The notes: a model not told the origin generated them from the letters alone. DNA of 41,307 nt from Sedimenticola sp. (GCA_027068795.1 JAMOMB010000085.1:1-41307); one strand, 5' to 3'; shown: positions 18,297 through 27,729, numbered from the stretch's first letter. Numbers and translations: made by a program.

Positions 18297-20018
18297 TTGT
18301 ATAAGCAGCTGCACAGGTTCGAGCAGATTCTGTTCGATGCCTGTGCCGTGTCCCTGCTGGTTTTTTACGCCTGGTCGGCGGTGGTGGCGCCCGCCGCCAC
18401 CCAGTATCATCGTGGCATCTATGTGCTGGCCACCTATATTCTGGTGTTCCTGGTCTACCGCTCCAGATCGAAGCTCATGCGCGTGGTGGACTATGTGCTG
18501 ATGGCGCTTTCCGTCATCACCATCAGTTACTGGATCTACAATTTCGAGGCCATCAACTACCGCACCGGGGCGGAAACCACCCTCGACATGACCATCGCGG
18601 TCATCGGTGTGCTGCTGGGTATCGAGCTGGCGCGCCGGGTGGTGGGCAATGTATTTGTGGTCATAGGCGTCGTCATGCTGTTGTACGGCGTGTATGGCGA
18701 CTACATGCCCGACCTGATATCCCATGCGGGCGATACCTTCCCTGCCCTGTGCACCTCGATTTTCTACAAGAGCGATGGCGTATTCGGCATCATGGCCAAT
18801 GTCCTGGCCACCTATGTGCTGCTCTTCGTTTTCTTTGGCGCATTTCTCAGCAAGAGTGGCGCACACAAGTTCTTCGTGGATTTTCCGCTGGCGGCCGTCG
18901 GTCACAAGGTGGGTGGCCCGGCCAAGGTTTCGGTGATCGCATCGGGACTTTTCGGTTCCATTTCCGGCAGCGCCATCGCCAATACGGTTTCCACCGGCGC
19001 ATTTACCATTCCCATGATGAAAAAAGCCGGCTTCAAGCCGCATATCGCGGGCGCCATCGAGCCGGCTGCCTCCATTGGCGGCATGTTTCTGCCGCCCATC
19101 ATGGGCGCCGGCGGCTTCATCATGGCGGAGCTGACCGGCGTGCCCTATTCCCAGATCATGCTGGTGGCCATTTTCCCTGCGCTGATGTACTTTTTCAGCG
19201 TCTATGTCATGGTTCACTATGAGGCGAAGAAATACAACCTGGTCGGGGAAAAATCCAAATATAGCGCCATGGAGATTCTGCGCCGCGAATGGTTTTACAT
19301 CACGCCCCTGGTGGTGATTACGATTTTCATGCTTTCCGGCTATTCGCCCGGCTATTCCGCCATTCTGGGCATTCTTTCCTGCATCGTCATCAGCTGGTTC
19401 CGCAAGGAAACGCGCATCGGGCCGAAAGAATTTATCGAAGCCGCCAGAGACGGAGCGGAAAGCAGCCTGAAGATCGGCGCGACGGTTGGCGTCATCGGCA
19501 TCATTATCGGCGTGCTGACCTTCAGCGGATTGGTGCTGACCTTTGCGGATATCGTCATCGAGCTGGCTGGCGGCTCCCTCGCACTGACGATACTGTTTAT
19601 CGCCCTCGCTTCCCTGGTGCTGGGCATGGGGGTTCCCGTTACCGCGGCTTATCTCATCACCGCCGTGGTGGCGGTGCCGGCATTGACCCATCTTGGCGTC
19701 AATGTGATCGCGGCGCATATGATCGTCTACTGGCTTTCCCAGGATTCCAATATCACCCCGCCGGTTTGTATCGCCGCCTTCGCGGGCGCCACCATCGCCA
19801 AGGCCAATATGTGGAAAACAGCCTTCTCCGCATTCAAGTTTGCCAAATTTCTCTATCTCGGCCCCTTCCTGTTCGGTTATGTGCCCGCCTTTTCCCTGGA
19901 TGGCTCGGCGACCGATATCGTCAAAGCCTTTGTGCTGATTATTATCGGCACCTGGTTTTATTCCTGGCTGTTGAGCGGCATCTGGCTGGGTTACTTCAAG
20001 AAGCCGGAAAGGGCTTAG
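18297..20018 (+). CDS. TRAP transporter fused permease (DctQ-DctM type, TAXI family)
   Basis: A 573-residue very hydrophobic protein. It combines a short four-helix part (about residues 1-110) with a DctM-like twelve-helix part. Typical stretches are GLFGSISGSAIANTVSTGAF, EPAASIGGMFLPPIMGAGGF and the second half LGMGVPVTAAYLITAVVAVP. It moves the solute bound by the preceding TAXI receptor, driven by a sodium or proton gradient. The start is TTG 18297, with no ATG or good ribosome site nearby. The 51-base gap holds a small GC hairpin (TGCCC-GGCG-GGGCA, near 18248-18261), which may lower permease output relative to the receptor. The start is uncertain, the family is not. Confidence 0.92.
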   Translation: MYKQLHRFEQILFDACAVSLLVFYAWSAVVAPAATQYHRGIYVLATYILVFLVYRSRSKLMRVVDYVLMALSVITISYWIYNFEAINYRTGAETTLDMTIAVIGVLLGIELARRVVGNVFVVIGVVMLLYGVYGDYMPDLISHAGDTFPALCTSIFYKSDGVFGIMANVLATYVLLFVFFGAFLSKSGAHKFFVDFPLAAVGHKVGGPAKVSVIASGLFGSISGSAIANTVSTGAFTIPMMKKAGFKPHIAGAIEPAASIGGMFLPPIMGAGGFIMAELTGVPYSQIMLVAIFPALMYFFSVYVMVHYEAKKYNLVGEKSKYSAMEILRREWFYITPLVVITIFMLSGYSPGYSAILGILSCIVISWFRKETRIGPKEFIEAARDGAESSLKIGATVGVIGIIIGVLTFSGLVLTFADIVIELAGGSLALTILFIALASLVLGMGVPVTAAYLITAVVAVPALTHLGVNVIAAHMIVYWLSQDSNITPPVCIAAFAGATIAKANMWKTAFSAFKFAKFLYLGPFLFGYVPAFSLDGSATDIVKAFVLIIIGTWFYSWLLSGIWLGYFKKPERA

Positions 20019-20080
20019 TTTTGTGGGTCATTATCCCATTCATACCGGAGGGTGCTTAACGTAGTATTTTCTAAAGCCGG

Positions 20081-20560
20081 TTAGTTTTTTGGTATGTGAA
20101 TGCCGGTGGAAGGGGAAGATTCCGTGGTCTTGCAGCCAAATCCCCTGGCTATCCTAGGAGGGTATTTGATCAGATCAGAGCCAACAAATACCTTGACACA
20201 GTTACCTACCTCAAATCCTGGGTAATGATCCAATATCTGATATGATCGCTGGGGAGTATTTACGATGTAGATAAACGGTAGTGATTGATATTCTGTTATA
20301 TCGGTAGCAAGTGGCATGCCAGCCAAATGCAAGGAATAACCTAGCGCACCATACATGGACATGGCATTTGCTGCAGAAGCTTTTTGTACGGCTTTTTCGT
20401 TTTGTCTAATGCTTTCCGGGGTTGGCGCGATTTTTTTCTGAACAATACCCAGCTCAATACGCTCATCTGGTGCATACTTAATATATTGAGGGGAAGTGCA
20501 GCCAACAAGAGATAGTGTTGCGCCAATGGTATAAAGGAGAAGTTTTTTCTTCAGAAGCAT
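20081..20560 (-). CDS. Hypothetical lipoprotein
   Basis: A 159-residue protein of no family I recognise. It starts MLLKKKLLLYTIGATLSLVGC, a lipoprotein signal with lipobox LVGC (Cys 21), followed by TSPQYIKYAPDERIELGIV. A frame extending to 20626 would spoil the signal, so ATG 20560 is preferred. The mature part has a Lys/Gln-rich segment, SAANAMSMYGALGYSLHL, and a C-terminal domain with two cysteines (GNCVKVFVG and GFGCKTTES) that could pair. Position and lipobox suggest an envelope protein. Base composition is richer in A+T than the flanking genes. It lies 123 bases after another unfamiliar lipoprotein gene. Confidence 0.7.
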   Translation of the reverse strand: MLLKKKLLLYTIGATLSLVGCTSPQYIKYAPDERIELGIVQKKIAPTPESIRQNEKAVQKASAANAMSMYGALGYSLHLAGMPLATDITEYQSLPFIYIVNTPQRSYQILDHYPGFEVGNCVKVFVGSDLIKYPPRIARGFGCKTTESSPSTGIHIPKN

Positions 20561-20683
20561 AGCTTTGTTATCGTTTGTCTTAGTAAGGACACCCCGGATA
20601 ATTCTATTATTATCACGCCAGCCCATGAATCCATGGATGGAAGAAGCTCAGAAAAATCTAATGTAGAAAATCTGGGACAACCG

Positions 20684-21400
20684 CTACCTTATATCTATAG
20701 CAATATGGTCAGCTATTGTTATTGCTGCGTTTTTCAAACCCAGCTCTGATCGTGCTGATTGTGTTACTAAGTCATTTATGTCAGAGAATGTATACGCTTC
20801 GCTGGGCTCAATTTTATTCACCCCTTCCGGCAAATATGAAGACACCCCATAATAATAATATGCTAAATATAGATCTTCTCCTGTATTACCATCAACCATT
20901 CTTACTTTAACAGCAATTACCGGCAGATAAGGAGCTAGACTGGTTTTAGACCTGTATCCGGCATATAAAATACGAATATCAAGAAATGCATCGGCACTAT
21001 ATCCTTCATAGTTTTCTAGAAATTCATGATGGCGTCCAACAGGTGTATCCATAGCATGTACTTGGTAGTGCTCGTTTTGCAGCTTATCTATGATAGTCCT
21101 GTTTATTGTTTTACTGAGAGACATTTCAACAGAATTGGCTTCTATAGCATCATTGTATTTTTCCATCTTATGTTTTAAATCGATTCCTTCCACTATTGCT
21201 CCCAAGGCTCCTCCTATGCCGCTCCCGGGATGAAGATTCATATCGACCAGCATCTGGTCGGGGTCTCCGCCCCAAACCAGCAAAATCTTGCTGATTTCAC
21301 CATGCTTCATTCGGTCATATGGAATGGGTTCAATGGACGAGCATCCTGGCAATAGCAGTACAGCCAGTAAGATGTATAAGGTTGTTCTATGAAACTTCAT
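20684..21400 (-). CDS. Hypothetical lipoprotein with a glycine-zipper-like segment
   Basis: A 238-residue protein I cannot assign. The N-terminus MKFHRTTLYILLAVLLLPGC is a lipoprotein signal (lipobox LLPGC, Cys 20). The mature part has a glycine-rich stretch GSGIGGALGAIVEG near residue 60, an alpha/beta-looking middle, and YLAYYYYGVSSYLP. GGAAGAAG-like purines before the ATG could serve as ribosome site. Like its neighbour at 20081 it is A+T-richer than the surroundings and has no link to the adjacent acc or TRAP genes. It sits 72 bases after accC, where some gammaproteobacteria carry prmA. Confidence 0.75.
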   Translation of the reverse strand: MKFHRTTLYILLAVLLLPGCSSIEPIPYDRMKHGEISKILLVWGGDPDQMLVDMNLHPGSGIGGALGAIVEGIDLKHKMEKYNDAIEANSVEMSLSKTINRTIIDKLQNEHYQVHAMDTPVGRHHEFLENYEGYSADAFLDIRILYAGYRSKTSLAPYLPVIAVKVRMVDGNTGEDLYLAYYYYGVSSYLPEGVNKIEPSEAYTFSDINDLVTQSARSELGLKNAAITIADHIAIDIR

Positions 21401-21472
21401 CTTCTTCCCTGATTTTCAATGCGGTTCGCAAGACGGTCGGACACAAAGATGCCCTTGCGTAAGTGACATTTC

Positions 21473-22813
21473 CTACAGGCCCAGCTTTTTCTCCAGGTAA
21501 TGAATATTGGCGCCGCCGGCCTCGAAACCCGCATCCCGCATGATGTCTTCCTGCAAGGGGATGTTGGTGAGTATGCCCTCGATGACCATTTCGGACAGTG
21601 CGGTGCGCATGCGGGCGATGGCGGATTCGCGGTTTTCGCCCCAGGCGATGAGCTTGCCGATCATGGAATCGTAATAGGGCGGCACCGTGTAGCCGTTGTA
21701 GAGATGGCTGTCGAAACGGATGCCGGGGCCGCCGGCCACATGCAGCTGGTTGATGGGACCGGGGCTGGGCATGAAGTTTTCCGGGTTTTCCGCGTTGATG
21801 CGGCATTCGATGGCATGGCCGCGCAGGGTGATGTCTTCCTGCTTGTAGGCCAGTTTTGCACCGGCGGCGATACGGATCTGTTCCTTGACGATGTCCACCC
21901 CGGTGATCATTTCGGTGACAGGGTGCTCCACCTGCACCCGGGTGTTCATTTCGATGAAATAGAACTCGCCGTCCTCGTACAGGAACTCGAAGGTGCCTGC
22001 GCCGCGGTAGCCAATCTTGCGGCAGGCCTCGGCGCAGCGGTTACCGATTTTCTGCCGGACTTCTTCGCTGATGCCCGGGGCCGGCGCTTCTTCCACGACT
22101 TTCTGGTGCCGGCGCTGCATGGAGCAGTCGCGCTCTCCGAGGTGGATGGCGTTGCCATGGGTGTCGGCCAGCACCTGGAATTCCACATGGCGGGGGTTGC
22201 CGAGAAACTTTTCCATGTACACGGTTTCGTTACCGAAAGCTGTGCGGGCTTCTTCCTTGGTCAGGCTGATGGCGCTGATCAGGGCGGCCTCGGAATTGAC
22301 AACGCGCATGCCCCGACCGCCGCCGCCCCCTGCGGCCTTGATGATGACGGGGTAGCCGATTTCCCTGGCCAGCAATATGCTGCGTTTTTCGTTGTCGTCG
22401 ATCTCTCCATCTGAGCCGGGCACCGTGGGCACGCCGGATTCCTTCATGGCCTCGATGGCGGTGATCTTGTCGCCCATGAGGCGGATGGTTTCGGGCTTGG
22501 GGCCGATGAAGATGAAGCCGCTTTGCTCCACCCGCTCGGCGAAATCGGCATTTTCGGAGAGAAAGCCGTAACCGGGATGAATGGCGTTGGCGTCGGTGAC
22601 TTCAGCGGCGCTGATCAGCGCGGGCACGTTCAGGTAGCTGCCTGCGGATGCCGCCGGGCCGATGCATACGGATTCGTCCGCCAGGCGTACATGTTTGAGA
22701 TCCCGGTCGGCCTCCGAGTGTACGGCTACGGTCTTGATGCCCAGCTCCCGGCAGGCGCGCTGGATGCGCAGGGCGATTTCGCCCCGGTTGGCTATGACGA
22801 TTTTTTCAATCAT
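21473..22813 (-). CDS. accC: Acetyl-CoA carboxylase, biotin carboxylase subunit
   Basis: A 446-residue AccC, which carboxylates the biotin carried on AccB, using ATP and bicarbonate, in the first step of fatty acid synthesis. It shows the ATP-grasp features [32 protein letters not shown] (the glycine-rich lid), [21 protein letters not shown] and [16 protein letters not shown]. Length matches the E. coli enzyme (449). It follows accB by ten bases, with GAGG before its ATG. Confidence 0.98.
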   Translation of the reverse strand: MIEKIVIANRGEIALRIQRACRELGIKTVAVHSEADRDLKHVRLADESVCIGPAASAGSYLNVPALISAAEVTDANAIHPGYGFLSENADFAERVEQSGFIFIGPKPETIRLMGDKITAIEAMKESGVPTVPGSDGEIDDNEKRSILLAREIGYPVIIKAAGGGGGRGMRVVNSEAALISAISLTKEEARTAFGNETVYMEKFLGNPRHVEFQVLADTHGNAIHLGERDCSMQRRHQKVVEEAPAPGISEEVRQKIGNRCAEACRKIGYRGAGTFEFLYEDGEFYFIEMNTRVQVEHPVTEMITGVDIVKEQIRIAAGAKLAYKQEDITLRGHAIECRINAENPENFMPSPGPINQLHVAGGPGIRFDSHLYNGYTVPPYYDSMIGKLIAWGENRESAIARMRTALSEMVIEGILTNIPLQEDIMRDAGFEAGGANIHYLEKKLGL

Positions 22814-22823
22814 GGCAGCAGCC

Positions 22824-23270
22824 TCACTCGATGATGAACAGCGGCTGGTTGTACTCTACCGGCTGCCCGTTCTCCACCAGAATCCGCTTTACCACACCGC
22901 TCTTGTCGGATTCGATCTGGTTGAGTATTTTCATCGCTTCGATAATGCACAAGGTATCCCCGGCGTTGATGCTCTGCCCTTCATTGACAAAGGGTTTGGC
23001 CCCGGGGTTGGGCGCCCGGTAAAAGGTGCCGACCATGGGCGAATGTATGACGTGCCCTTCCAGTTCCGGCTCTTTTTCTTCTTCGGCCGGGGCGGCGGTG
23101 GCAGCAGGCGCTGTGGCGGGTGCCGCCGGCGCCACTGGCGCGGCCTGCGGGCTGGGCAGGGTGCCGTGGCGGCTGATGCGCACCGACTCCTCCCCTTCGT
23201 GTATCTCGATTTCTGCGATGTCGGAAGCCTCGAGCAGCTCGATGAGTTTCTTGACTTTGCGTATATCCAT
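22824..23270 (-). CDS. accB: Acetyl-CoA carboxylase, biotin carboxyl carrier protein
   Basis: A 148-residue AccB. The N-terminal helix region [18 protein letters not shown] is followed by an Ala/Pro-rich linker (about 40-65) and the biotinyl domain. EAMK places the biotinylated lysine at residue 114; the thumb region [15 protein letters not shown] marks it as the acetyl-CoA carboxylase type. ATG 23270 matches the conserved start; an in-frame extension of 11 codons is not conserved. It begins four bases after the aroQ stop, so aroQ-accB-accC is one operon. Confidence 0.97.
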   Translation of the reverse strand: MDIRKVKKLIELLEASDIAEIEIHEGEESVRISRHGTLPSPQAAPVAPAAPATAPAATAAPAEEEKEPELEGHVIHSPMVGTFYRAPNPGAKPFVNEGQSINAGDTLCIIEAMKILNQIESDKSGVVKRILVENGQPVEYNQPLFIIE

Positions 23271-23274
23271 GGAG

Positions 23275-23733
23275 TTATGGCCCTGTATCTGTGGGTGCGC
23301 CAAGGTATTTGACGGCTGCCTGCAAGGCGAGTTCGTAGCCCTGGGCGCCCAGCCCGCTGATCACGCCAACCGCCACATCGGAAAGATAGGAGTGGTGGCG
23401 GAATGGCTCGCGGGCAAATACGTTGGAAAGATGCACCTCTATAAAAGGAATACCCACTGCCAGCAGTGCGTCCCGCAGGGCGATGCTGGTGTGGGTAAGG
23501 GCGGCGGGATTGATGAGGATGAAGTCCACATCATCATGGCCGGCCTGATGAATTCTGTCGATGAGCCGAGATTCTGCGTTGGATTGGAAGAAATCCAGGG
23601 AATGCCCTTGTGCTGCGGTGTGCGCATTGAGGTTTTGCTCAATGTCCGCCAGACTGTATCGTCCATAATGGTCGGGTTCCCTGCTGCCCAACAGGTTGAG
23701 ATTGGGGCCATTCAGTATCAGAATTTTACTCAT
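23275..23733 (-). CDS. aroQ: 3-dehydroquinate dehydratase, type II
   Basis: A 152-residue type II dehydroquinase, which makes 3-dehydroshikimate in the shikimate pathway. The start [20 protein letters not shown] is the family signature and includes the catalytic loop with the active-site Tyr in HYGRYSL. The [17 protein letters not shown] and [17 protein letters not shown] segments complete the active site. An upstream extension of 40 codons to 23853 is not conserved. It is the first gene of aroQ-accB-accC, an arrangement common in gammaproteobacteria. Its promoter should lie in the 149-base gap 23734-23882, where TACAAT on the minus strand is a possible -10. Confidence 0.97.
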   Translation of the reverse strand: MSKILILNGPNLNLLGSREPDHYGRYSLADIEQNLNAHTAAQGHSLDFFQSNAESRLIDRIHQAGHDDVDFILINPAALTHTSIALRDALLAVGIPFIEVHLSNVFAREPFRHHSYLSDVAVGVISGLGAQGYELALQAAVKYLGAPTDTGP

Positions 23734-23882
23734 TGGAAACCGCGTTCCTGTTTGATGTTGCCGGGAACTGCGCTGATTCAGCCTGCAATTGGAGCAATTT
23801 TGCGCCAACCTGGTTGATATGTCCAGTATTGTATCCGCCTTGGGGCAGAACAAGGTTTCAGCGGCAGATCCATAAGTAAATT

Positions 23883-24428
23883 TTATCGTTCTTGCGTCAG
23901 TTTCTCCAGCAGCGGGCGCAGCTCGGATTCCAGCACTTCACCGGCCTGGCGAAGCTGGATTTCACCCCGGTCGGCAACCACGGTATAGGGCAGCGCCTGG
24001 AAGCGGTTGCCCAGCTGCCGGGACAGGGCCATGGCCTGATCTTCGCCCAGCAGCACCGGGAATTCGATGCCATAGGTGTCCATGAAATCCCGGGCAGCCT
24101 GCTCGTTATCGATGGCGATGCCCACGAACAGTACCTCCTTGTCCGCAAATTGCTCCTGTAGCTGGACGAACAGGGGCATTTCCTTGCGGCAGGGCGGGCA
24201 CCAGCTTGCCCAGAAATTGATCACCAGGATCTTGTCCCGCCATTGCCCGACTCGCCACAGACCGCCTTCGATGTTCGGCAGGCTGAAATCCGGGAGTTGA
24301 CGGTAGGCGTCCGGAAGCGTGGCGGGCGGGGTTTCGGGCTGGCGTTGCCGCCATTCGTATACCCCCGCCAGGGTTCCGCCCAGCAACAGACCCGCCAATG
24401 CCAGCAGCGCAAGTCTCCTTGGTTTCAT
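23883..24428 (-). CDS. TlpA/ResA-like thiol-disulfide oxidoreductase
   Basis: A 181-residue thioredoxin-fold protein held in the inner membrane by an N-terminal helix ([19 protein letters not shown], residues 6-24), facing the periplasm. The active site is WCPPC (Cys 77 and Cys 80), in [17 protein letters not shown], typical of TlpA/ResA/DsbE-like reductases. The cis-proline region is [15 protein letters not shown]. It starts two bases after the dsbD stop, so DsbD is the likely source of electrons. Partners may be apocytochromes or other periplasmic thiol proteins; the genes nearby do not say which. Confidence 0.93.
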   Translation of the reverse strand: MKPRRLALLALAGLLLGGTLAGVYEWRQRQPETPPATLPDAYRQLPDFSLPNIEGGLWRVGQWRDKILVINFWASWCPPCRKEMPLFVQLQEQFADKEVLFVGIAIDNEQAARDFMDTYGIEFPVLLGEDQAMALSRQLGNRFQALPYTVVADRGEIQLRQAGEVLESELRPLLEKLTQER

Positions 24429-24430
24429 GT

Positions 24431-26749
24431 TCAGGGGACTTTGTTGACGTGGTTCTTGAAATCATCCGGCCCCATATAGCCCATGAGACGCAAATGCTTG
24501 ATCTCCACGCCGTCCCTGTCCCAGAAGATCATGGCCGGTGGCGCGGGTACGTTCACCTTTTCCATCAATGCCTTGTCCATTTCGTCCTGGTCGGTCACAT
24601 CGGCCTGGAGCAGCACGAAATCACTCATGGCCGAAACCACATCGGCGCGGGAAAAGACATTTCTTTCCATCTGTTTGCAGTAGATGCACCAGTCGGCGTA
24701 GAAATCCAGCATCACGGGTTTGCCGGCGGCCCGGGCGGCTGCCAGTTCCCGCTCCAGATCGGCAACGCTCTTGATCCGTTTGAACTGCAGATGGGTCTCC
24801 ACGCCGCCAGCGCCGCCCCCCACTGCCAGGCCGCGCAAAGGTTGCAGATTGTCCTTGCCGTTGGCCGCCACCCCGACCAGGAACAGGGCGCCATAGATGA
24901 GCAGCACCACGCCCAGGCCCTTCCACAGCTTGCTCCAGCCGCTGGCTTCCACGCTCAGTGGTTGCAGTGCGCCCATGTAGACGGCGGACACGATGAACAG
25001 TATGCCCCATAGCCCCATGGTGACGACTTCCGGCAGAAAGCGTTCCAGCATGGTGATGGCCAGCCCCAGCATCATGACGCCGAATACGGCTTTTACTGCA
25101 TCCATCCATCCGCCCGCCTTGGGCAGCAGCTTGCCGGCGGAAGTGCCGATGGCGATCAGCGGTGCGCCCATGCCCATGGCCATGGCGAACAGGGCGGCCC
25201 CGCCGAGGAGGGCGTCGCCGGTCTGGCCGATATAGATCAGCGCGCCAGCCAGGGGTGGCGCGACGCAGGGGCCGACGATGAGGGCGGAAAGCAATCCCAT
25301 GACCGCCACGCCACTCAATTCTCCGCCGCTCTGCTTGTTGCTGAGTTCACTCAGCTTGCTCTGCCAGCTGGCGGGCAGTTGCAGCTCGTAGAAACCGAAC
25401 ATGGACAGGGACAGGAGCACGAACAGCAGGGCGAAGGCGCTGAGGATCCAGGGGTTCTGGAAGGCGGCGGTGAGATTCAGGCTGGCGCCGAATATCCCGG
25501 CCAGCACGCCGACGATGGTATAGGTGACGGCCATGGCCAGCACATAGACCACGGACAGGGTAAAGGCCTTGCGGGTGGTGATGCCGGCGCCCTGCCCGGC
25601 GATGATCCCGGAGAGAATGGGGATCATGGGGAAGACGCAGGGCGTGAATGCCAGCAGCAGGCCGATACCGAAGAAGGTCAATATGATCAGCCAGGTGCTG
25701 GCGTTGCCGAGCATGGAGGCGATCTGATCCTGTTCGGACTGCTCCACGCGGGATGGGGCGGGTGCGGAAACAGGGGCGGCCTGCTTTTCGGAGGTACTTC
25801 CGGCTGCCGCCAGGTCGCCCTGGGCAACCGCCGGCAGCAGGAGCTTGAATTCCTTTTTCTGCGGAGGATAGCAGATGCCGCGCTCGGCGCAGCCCTGGTA
25901 TTTCAGGGTTACCTTGGCCTCGCTGGCGGCGGCGCTCTTGCGCAGTAGCGGGATGCTCAGATCCAGGCTGCCCTCGAACACGGAAATATCGCCAAAACTG
26001 CCGTCCGGGCGTACGGAATCGGGCTTGATCTTGGCCGGAGGAAACCGTACTTCTCCCAGCGTCACATCCGCTCCCTCCAGGCTGACGCTCACCTTGTCCG
26101 CATACAGATAGGTGCCGTCAGCGATTTCCCAGTGGACAGCGAGGGTCTTGCCGTCTTTCGTTTCGACGAAAGGCTTGTAGGCCTGATCCGGGGTGAGAAT
26201 ATCGTCCTCGCCGAAGCCCAAATCATTTCCCAGCGCGCCCAGGGCATCCAGGGGCGAGGGGCTGGCGGCGCCTGCCGGGCTGGACTGGGCTGGGGGAATT
26301 GCAGCCGCCGGGGCCGGCGGCGGGGCCGGGATGTTCAGGGGAATGACCACCTTCTGGGTCTGGGGGGGATAGCAGATGCCGACATCTGCACAGCCCTGGG
26401 AGCGGGTCTCCAGCGCCAGGGTCTTGGGGGCGGCGCCGGTGATGCGAAAAGGCAGGGTGATTTCCGCCTGCTGGCGCAGGATTTCGATGTCGCCAAAGAA
26501 CGGGTCTTTCTTTATTTTTCCCGGCGGCAGATCCGGAGCGCCCAGGGAAATGTTTTCATCATCGGTCTTGAAACGGAACTTGTTGCGGTACAGATAGTAG
26601 CCGTCCTCGATGTGCCAGCGCACCAGGATCTTGTCGCCTGCGGCCTCGGCAGTCATTTTGAACGCCTGCTCGGGCCGGAGCAATTCCTCTTCCGCGATCA
26701 GGGAAGCAGGCAGAAAGAGGAATAAAAACAACAAGATCAATCGATACAT
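24431..26749 (-). CDS. dsbD: Thiol:disulfide interchange protein DsbD with duplicated N-terminal domain
   Basis: A 772-residue DsbD, far longer than the 565 of E. coli. It moves electrons from cytoplasmic thioredoxin across the membrane to periplasmic thiol proteins. After a signal peptide, two DsbD-alpha-like domains follow in tandem: about 22-145 with C120-ADVGI-C126, and about 185-310 with C287-AERGI-C293. Both keep the C-x5-C pair and the following YPPQ. They are joined by an Ala/Pro/Ser linker. The membrane domain carries C371 (FTPCVFPMIP) and C495 (VGPCVAPP). The C-terminal thioredoxin domain has WCIYC (C688, C691). The start overlaps the end of cutA by 13 bases. The duplication is the odd feature; the assignment is secure. 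Confidence 0.96.
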   Translation of the reverse strand: MYRLILLFLFLFLPASLIAEEELLRPEQAFKMTAEAAGDKILVRWHIEDGYYLYRNKFRFKTDDENISLGAPDLPPGKIKKDPFFGDIEILRQQAEITLPFRITGAAPKTLALETRSQGCADVGICYPPQTQKVVIPLNIPAPPPAPAAAIPPAQSSPAGAASPSPLDALGALGNDLGFGEDDILTPDQAYKPFVETKDGKTLAVHWEIADGTYLYADKVSVSLEGADVTLGEVRFPPAKIKPDSVRPDGSFGDISVFEGSLDLSIPLLRKSAAASEAKVTLKYQGCAERGICYPPQKKEFKLLLPAVAQGDLAAAGSTSEKQAAPVSAPAPSRVEQSEQDQIASMLGNASTWLIILTFFGIGLLLAFTPCVFPMIPILSGIIAGQGAGITTRKAFTLSVVYVLAMAVTYTIVGVLAGIFGASLNLTAAFQNPWILSAFALLFVLLSLSMFGFYELQLPASWQSKLSELSNKQSGGELSGVAVMGLLSALIVGPCVAPPLAGALIYIGQTGDALLGGAALFAMAMGMGAPLIAIGTSAGKLLPKAGGWMDAVKAVFGVMMLGLAITMLERFLPEVVTMGLWGILFIVSAVYMGALQPLSVEASGWSKLWKGLGVVLLIYGALFLVGVAANGKDNLQPLRGLAVGGGAGGVETHLQFKRIKSVADLERELAAARAAGKPVMLDFYADWCIYCKQMERNVFSRADVVSAMSDFVLLQADVTDQDEMDKALMEKVNVPAPPAMIFWDRDGVEIKHLRLMGYMGPDDFKNHVNKVP

Positions 26750-27087
26750 ACGTTTTCCCCTACCCAGTTCAGGTAGTCTTTGCTGCCAGCCACTATGGGC
26801 ATGGCGATGATTTCCGGCACATCGTAAGGATGCAGTTCAAGGAGGGCCTGCTCCAGACTGGCCCAGCCAGCGGCAGTGGTCTTGATCAACAGCAAGACCT
26901 CGTTGTCCTGTTGTATTTTTCCCTGCCAGGGATACACGGACTGTATGGCGCCGGCGATGTTCACGCAGGCGGCCAGTTTCCTTTCGACCAGCGTATTCGC
27001 CAGATATTCTGCAACATTTCCATCGGGACAGGTGCACAATACCAGTAAATTGTCAGAAGAAGAGACCGGAGAATGTGTGTTTTTCAT
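26737..27087 (-). CDS. cutA: Divalent-cation tolerance protein CutA
   Basis: A 116-residue CutA1, a small trimeric protein linked to copper tolerance, with an uncertain biochemical role. Family hallmarks are LVLCTCPDGNVAEYLANTLV, ERKLAACVNI, SVYPWQGKIQ and HPYDVPEIIAMPI. It lies directly before dsbD with a 13-base overlap. The pair cutA-dsbD is a common arrangement and the likely start of an operon running through the TlpA-like gene. It is divergent from fxsA, with 41 bases between them. Confidence 0.96.
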   Translation of the reverse strand: MKNTHSPVSSSDNLLVLCTCPDGNVAEYLANTLVERKLAACVNIAGAIQSVYPWQGKIQQDNEVLLLIKTTAAGWASLEQALLELHPYDVPEIIAMPIVAGSKDYLNWVGENVCID

Positions 27088-27128
27088 TTCAAACTTGAAT
27101 TAAACGGTTTTGCCCCAAGGTGTGCAAG

Positions 27129-27578
27129 ATGAATCCTGGAATTATTTTTCTGCTGATACTCGTTGGCGCGCCCTTGCTGGAGCTGTATGTCCTGATTTCG
27201 GTCGGTTCCGAGATCGGCGCCCTGACCACTATACTAATCAGTATATTCACCGCGGTATTGGGCGCAGCCCTGGTGCGCATGCAGGGAGTATCGGTGCTGA
27301 TGCGTGTGCAATCCACCCTGGCCCGGGGCGAGGCGCCGGCGCTGGAAATGCTCGAAGGCGCCTTGTTGATGATATCCGGGGTGATGCTTTTGTTCCCCGG
27401 GTTTATTACCGATATTATCGGTTTTCTGATCCTGGTGCCGCCGCTGCGCCGGAAATTCATCGTTGCCGCGCTCAGACGCAGTGGCGCCCTGTCGCCTGCG
27501 GCCACCGGTTCGGCGTCGGAAGCGGAGGTTCGCCGGGTGAACATCATCCAGGGAGAATACCGCCGGGATGACGACTGA
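27129..27578 (+). CDS. fxsA: FxsA family membrane protein
   Basis: A 149-residue inner-membrane protein with three or four helices (FLLILVGAPLLELYVLISVG, LTTILISIFTAVLGAALV, ALLMISGVMLLFPGFITDII). The PGFITDIIGFLILVPP motif is the FxsA hallmark. FxsA overproduction relieves F-plasmid exclusion of phage T7; its normal role is unknown. ATG 27129 has AAGGTG a few bases upstream. It lies just before groESL, as in many gammaproteobacteria. Confidence 0.92.
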   Translation: MNPGIIFLLILVGAPLLELYVLISVGSEIGALTTILISIFTAVLGAALVRMQGVSVLMRVQSTLARGEAPALEMLEGALLMISGVMLLFPGFITDIIGFLILVPPLRRKFIVAALRRSGALSPAATGSASEAEVRRVNIIQGEYRRDDD

Positions 27579-27623
27579 TATTCCATGGTGTTTCCGGAGG
27601 CCGGAATTTTCCCCTTTCCGGGG

Positions 27624-27651
27624 TTGACTTTCCCCGATTCGCCCCTATTAT
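27624..27651 (+). promoter_or_regulatory. groESL promoter
   Basis: TTGACT (27624-27629), a 16-base spacer and TATTAT (27646-27651) form a good sigma-70 promoter. The -10 box runs straight into the CIRCE operator, so a repressor bound there would block RNA polymerase. I saw no clear sigma-32 promoter. Confidence 0.75.
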
Positions 27652-27677
27652 TAGCACTCACCAAAGGGGAGTGCTAA
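27651..27677. promoter_or_regulatory. CIRCE operator (HrcA site) of groESL
   Basis: TTAGCACTC (27651-27659), nine spacer bases and GAGTGCTAA (27669-27677) match the CIRCE consensus at every arm position. HrcA represses through this element and is released on heat shock. It overlaps the promoter and lies 52 bases before groES. Confidence 0.95.
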
Positions 27678-27729
27678 TCGCCCCGAAACTGTAACCCAAC
27701 AAAACCAAGATTTTTAAGGAGTTTATCTT

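Noticed and set aside
17871-19718. 615-residue minus-strand frame over the TRAP genes
   Set aside because: Very rich in His, Gln, Asp and Arg, as expected from antisense of hydrophobic codons; the plus-strand TRAP proteins are clear.
20019-20080. Possible terminator between the TRAP permease and the lipoprotein gene
   Set aside because: Only a 5-bp repeat (ACCGG/CCGGT) with a very long loop; no convincing stem next to a T-tract.
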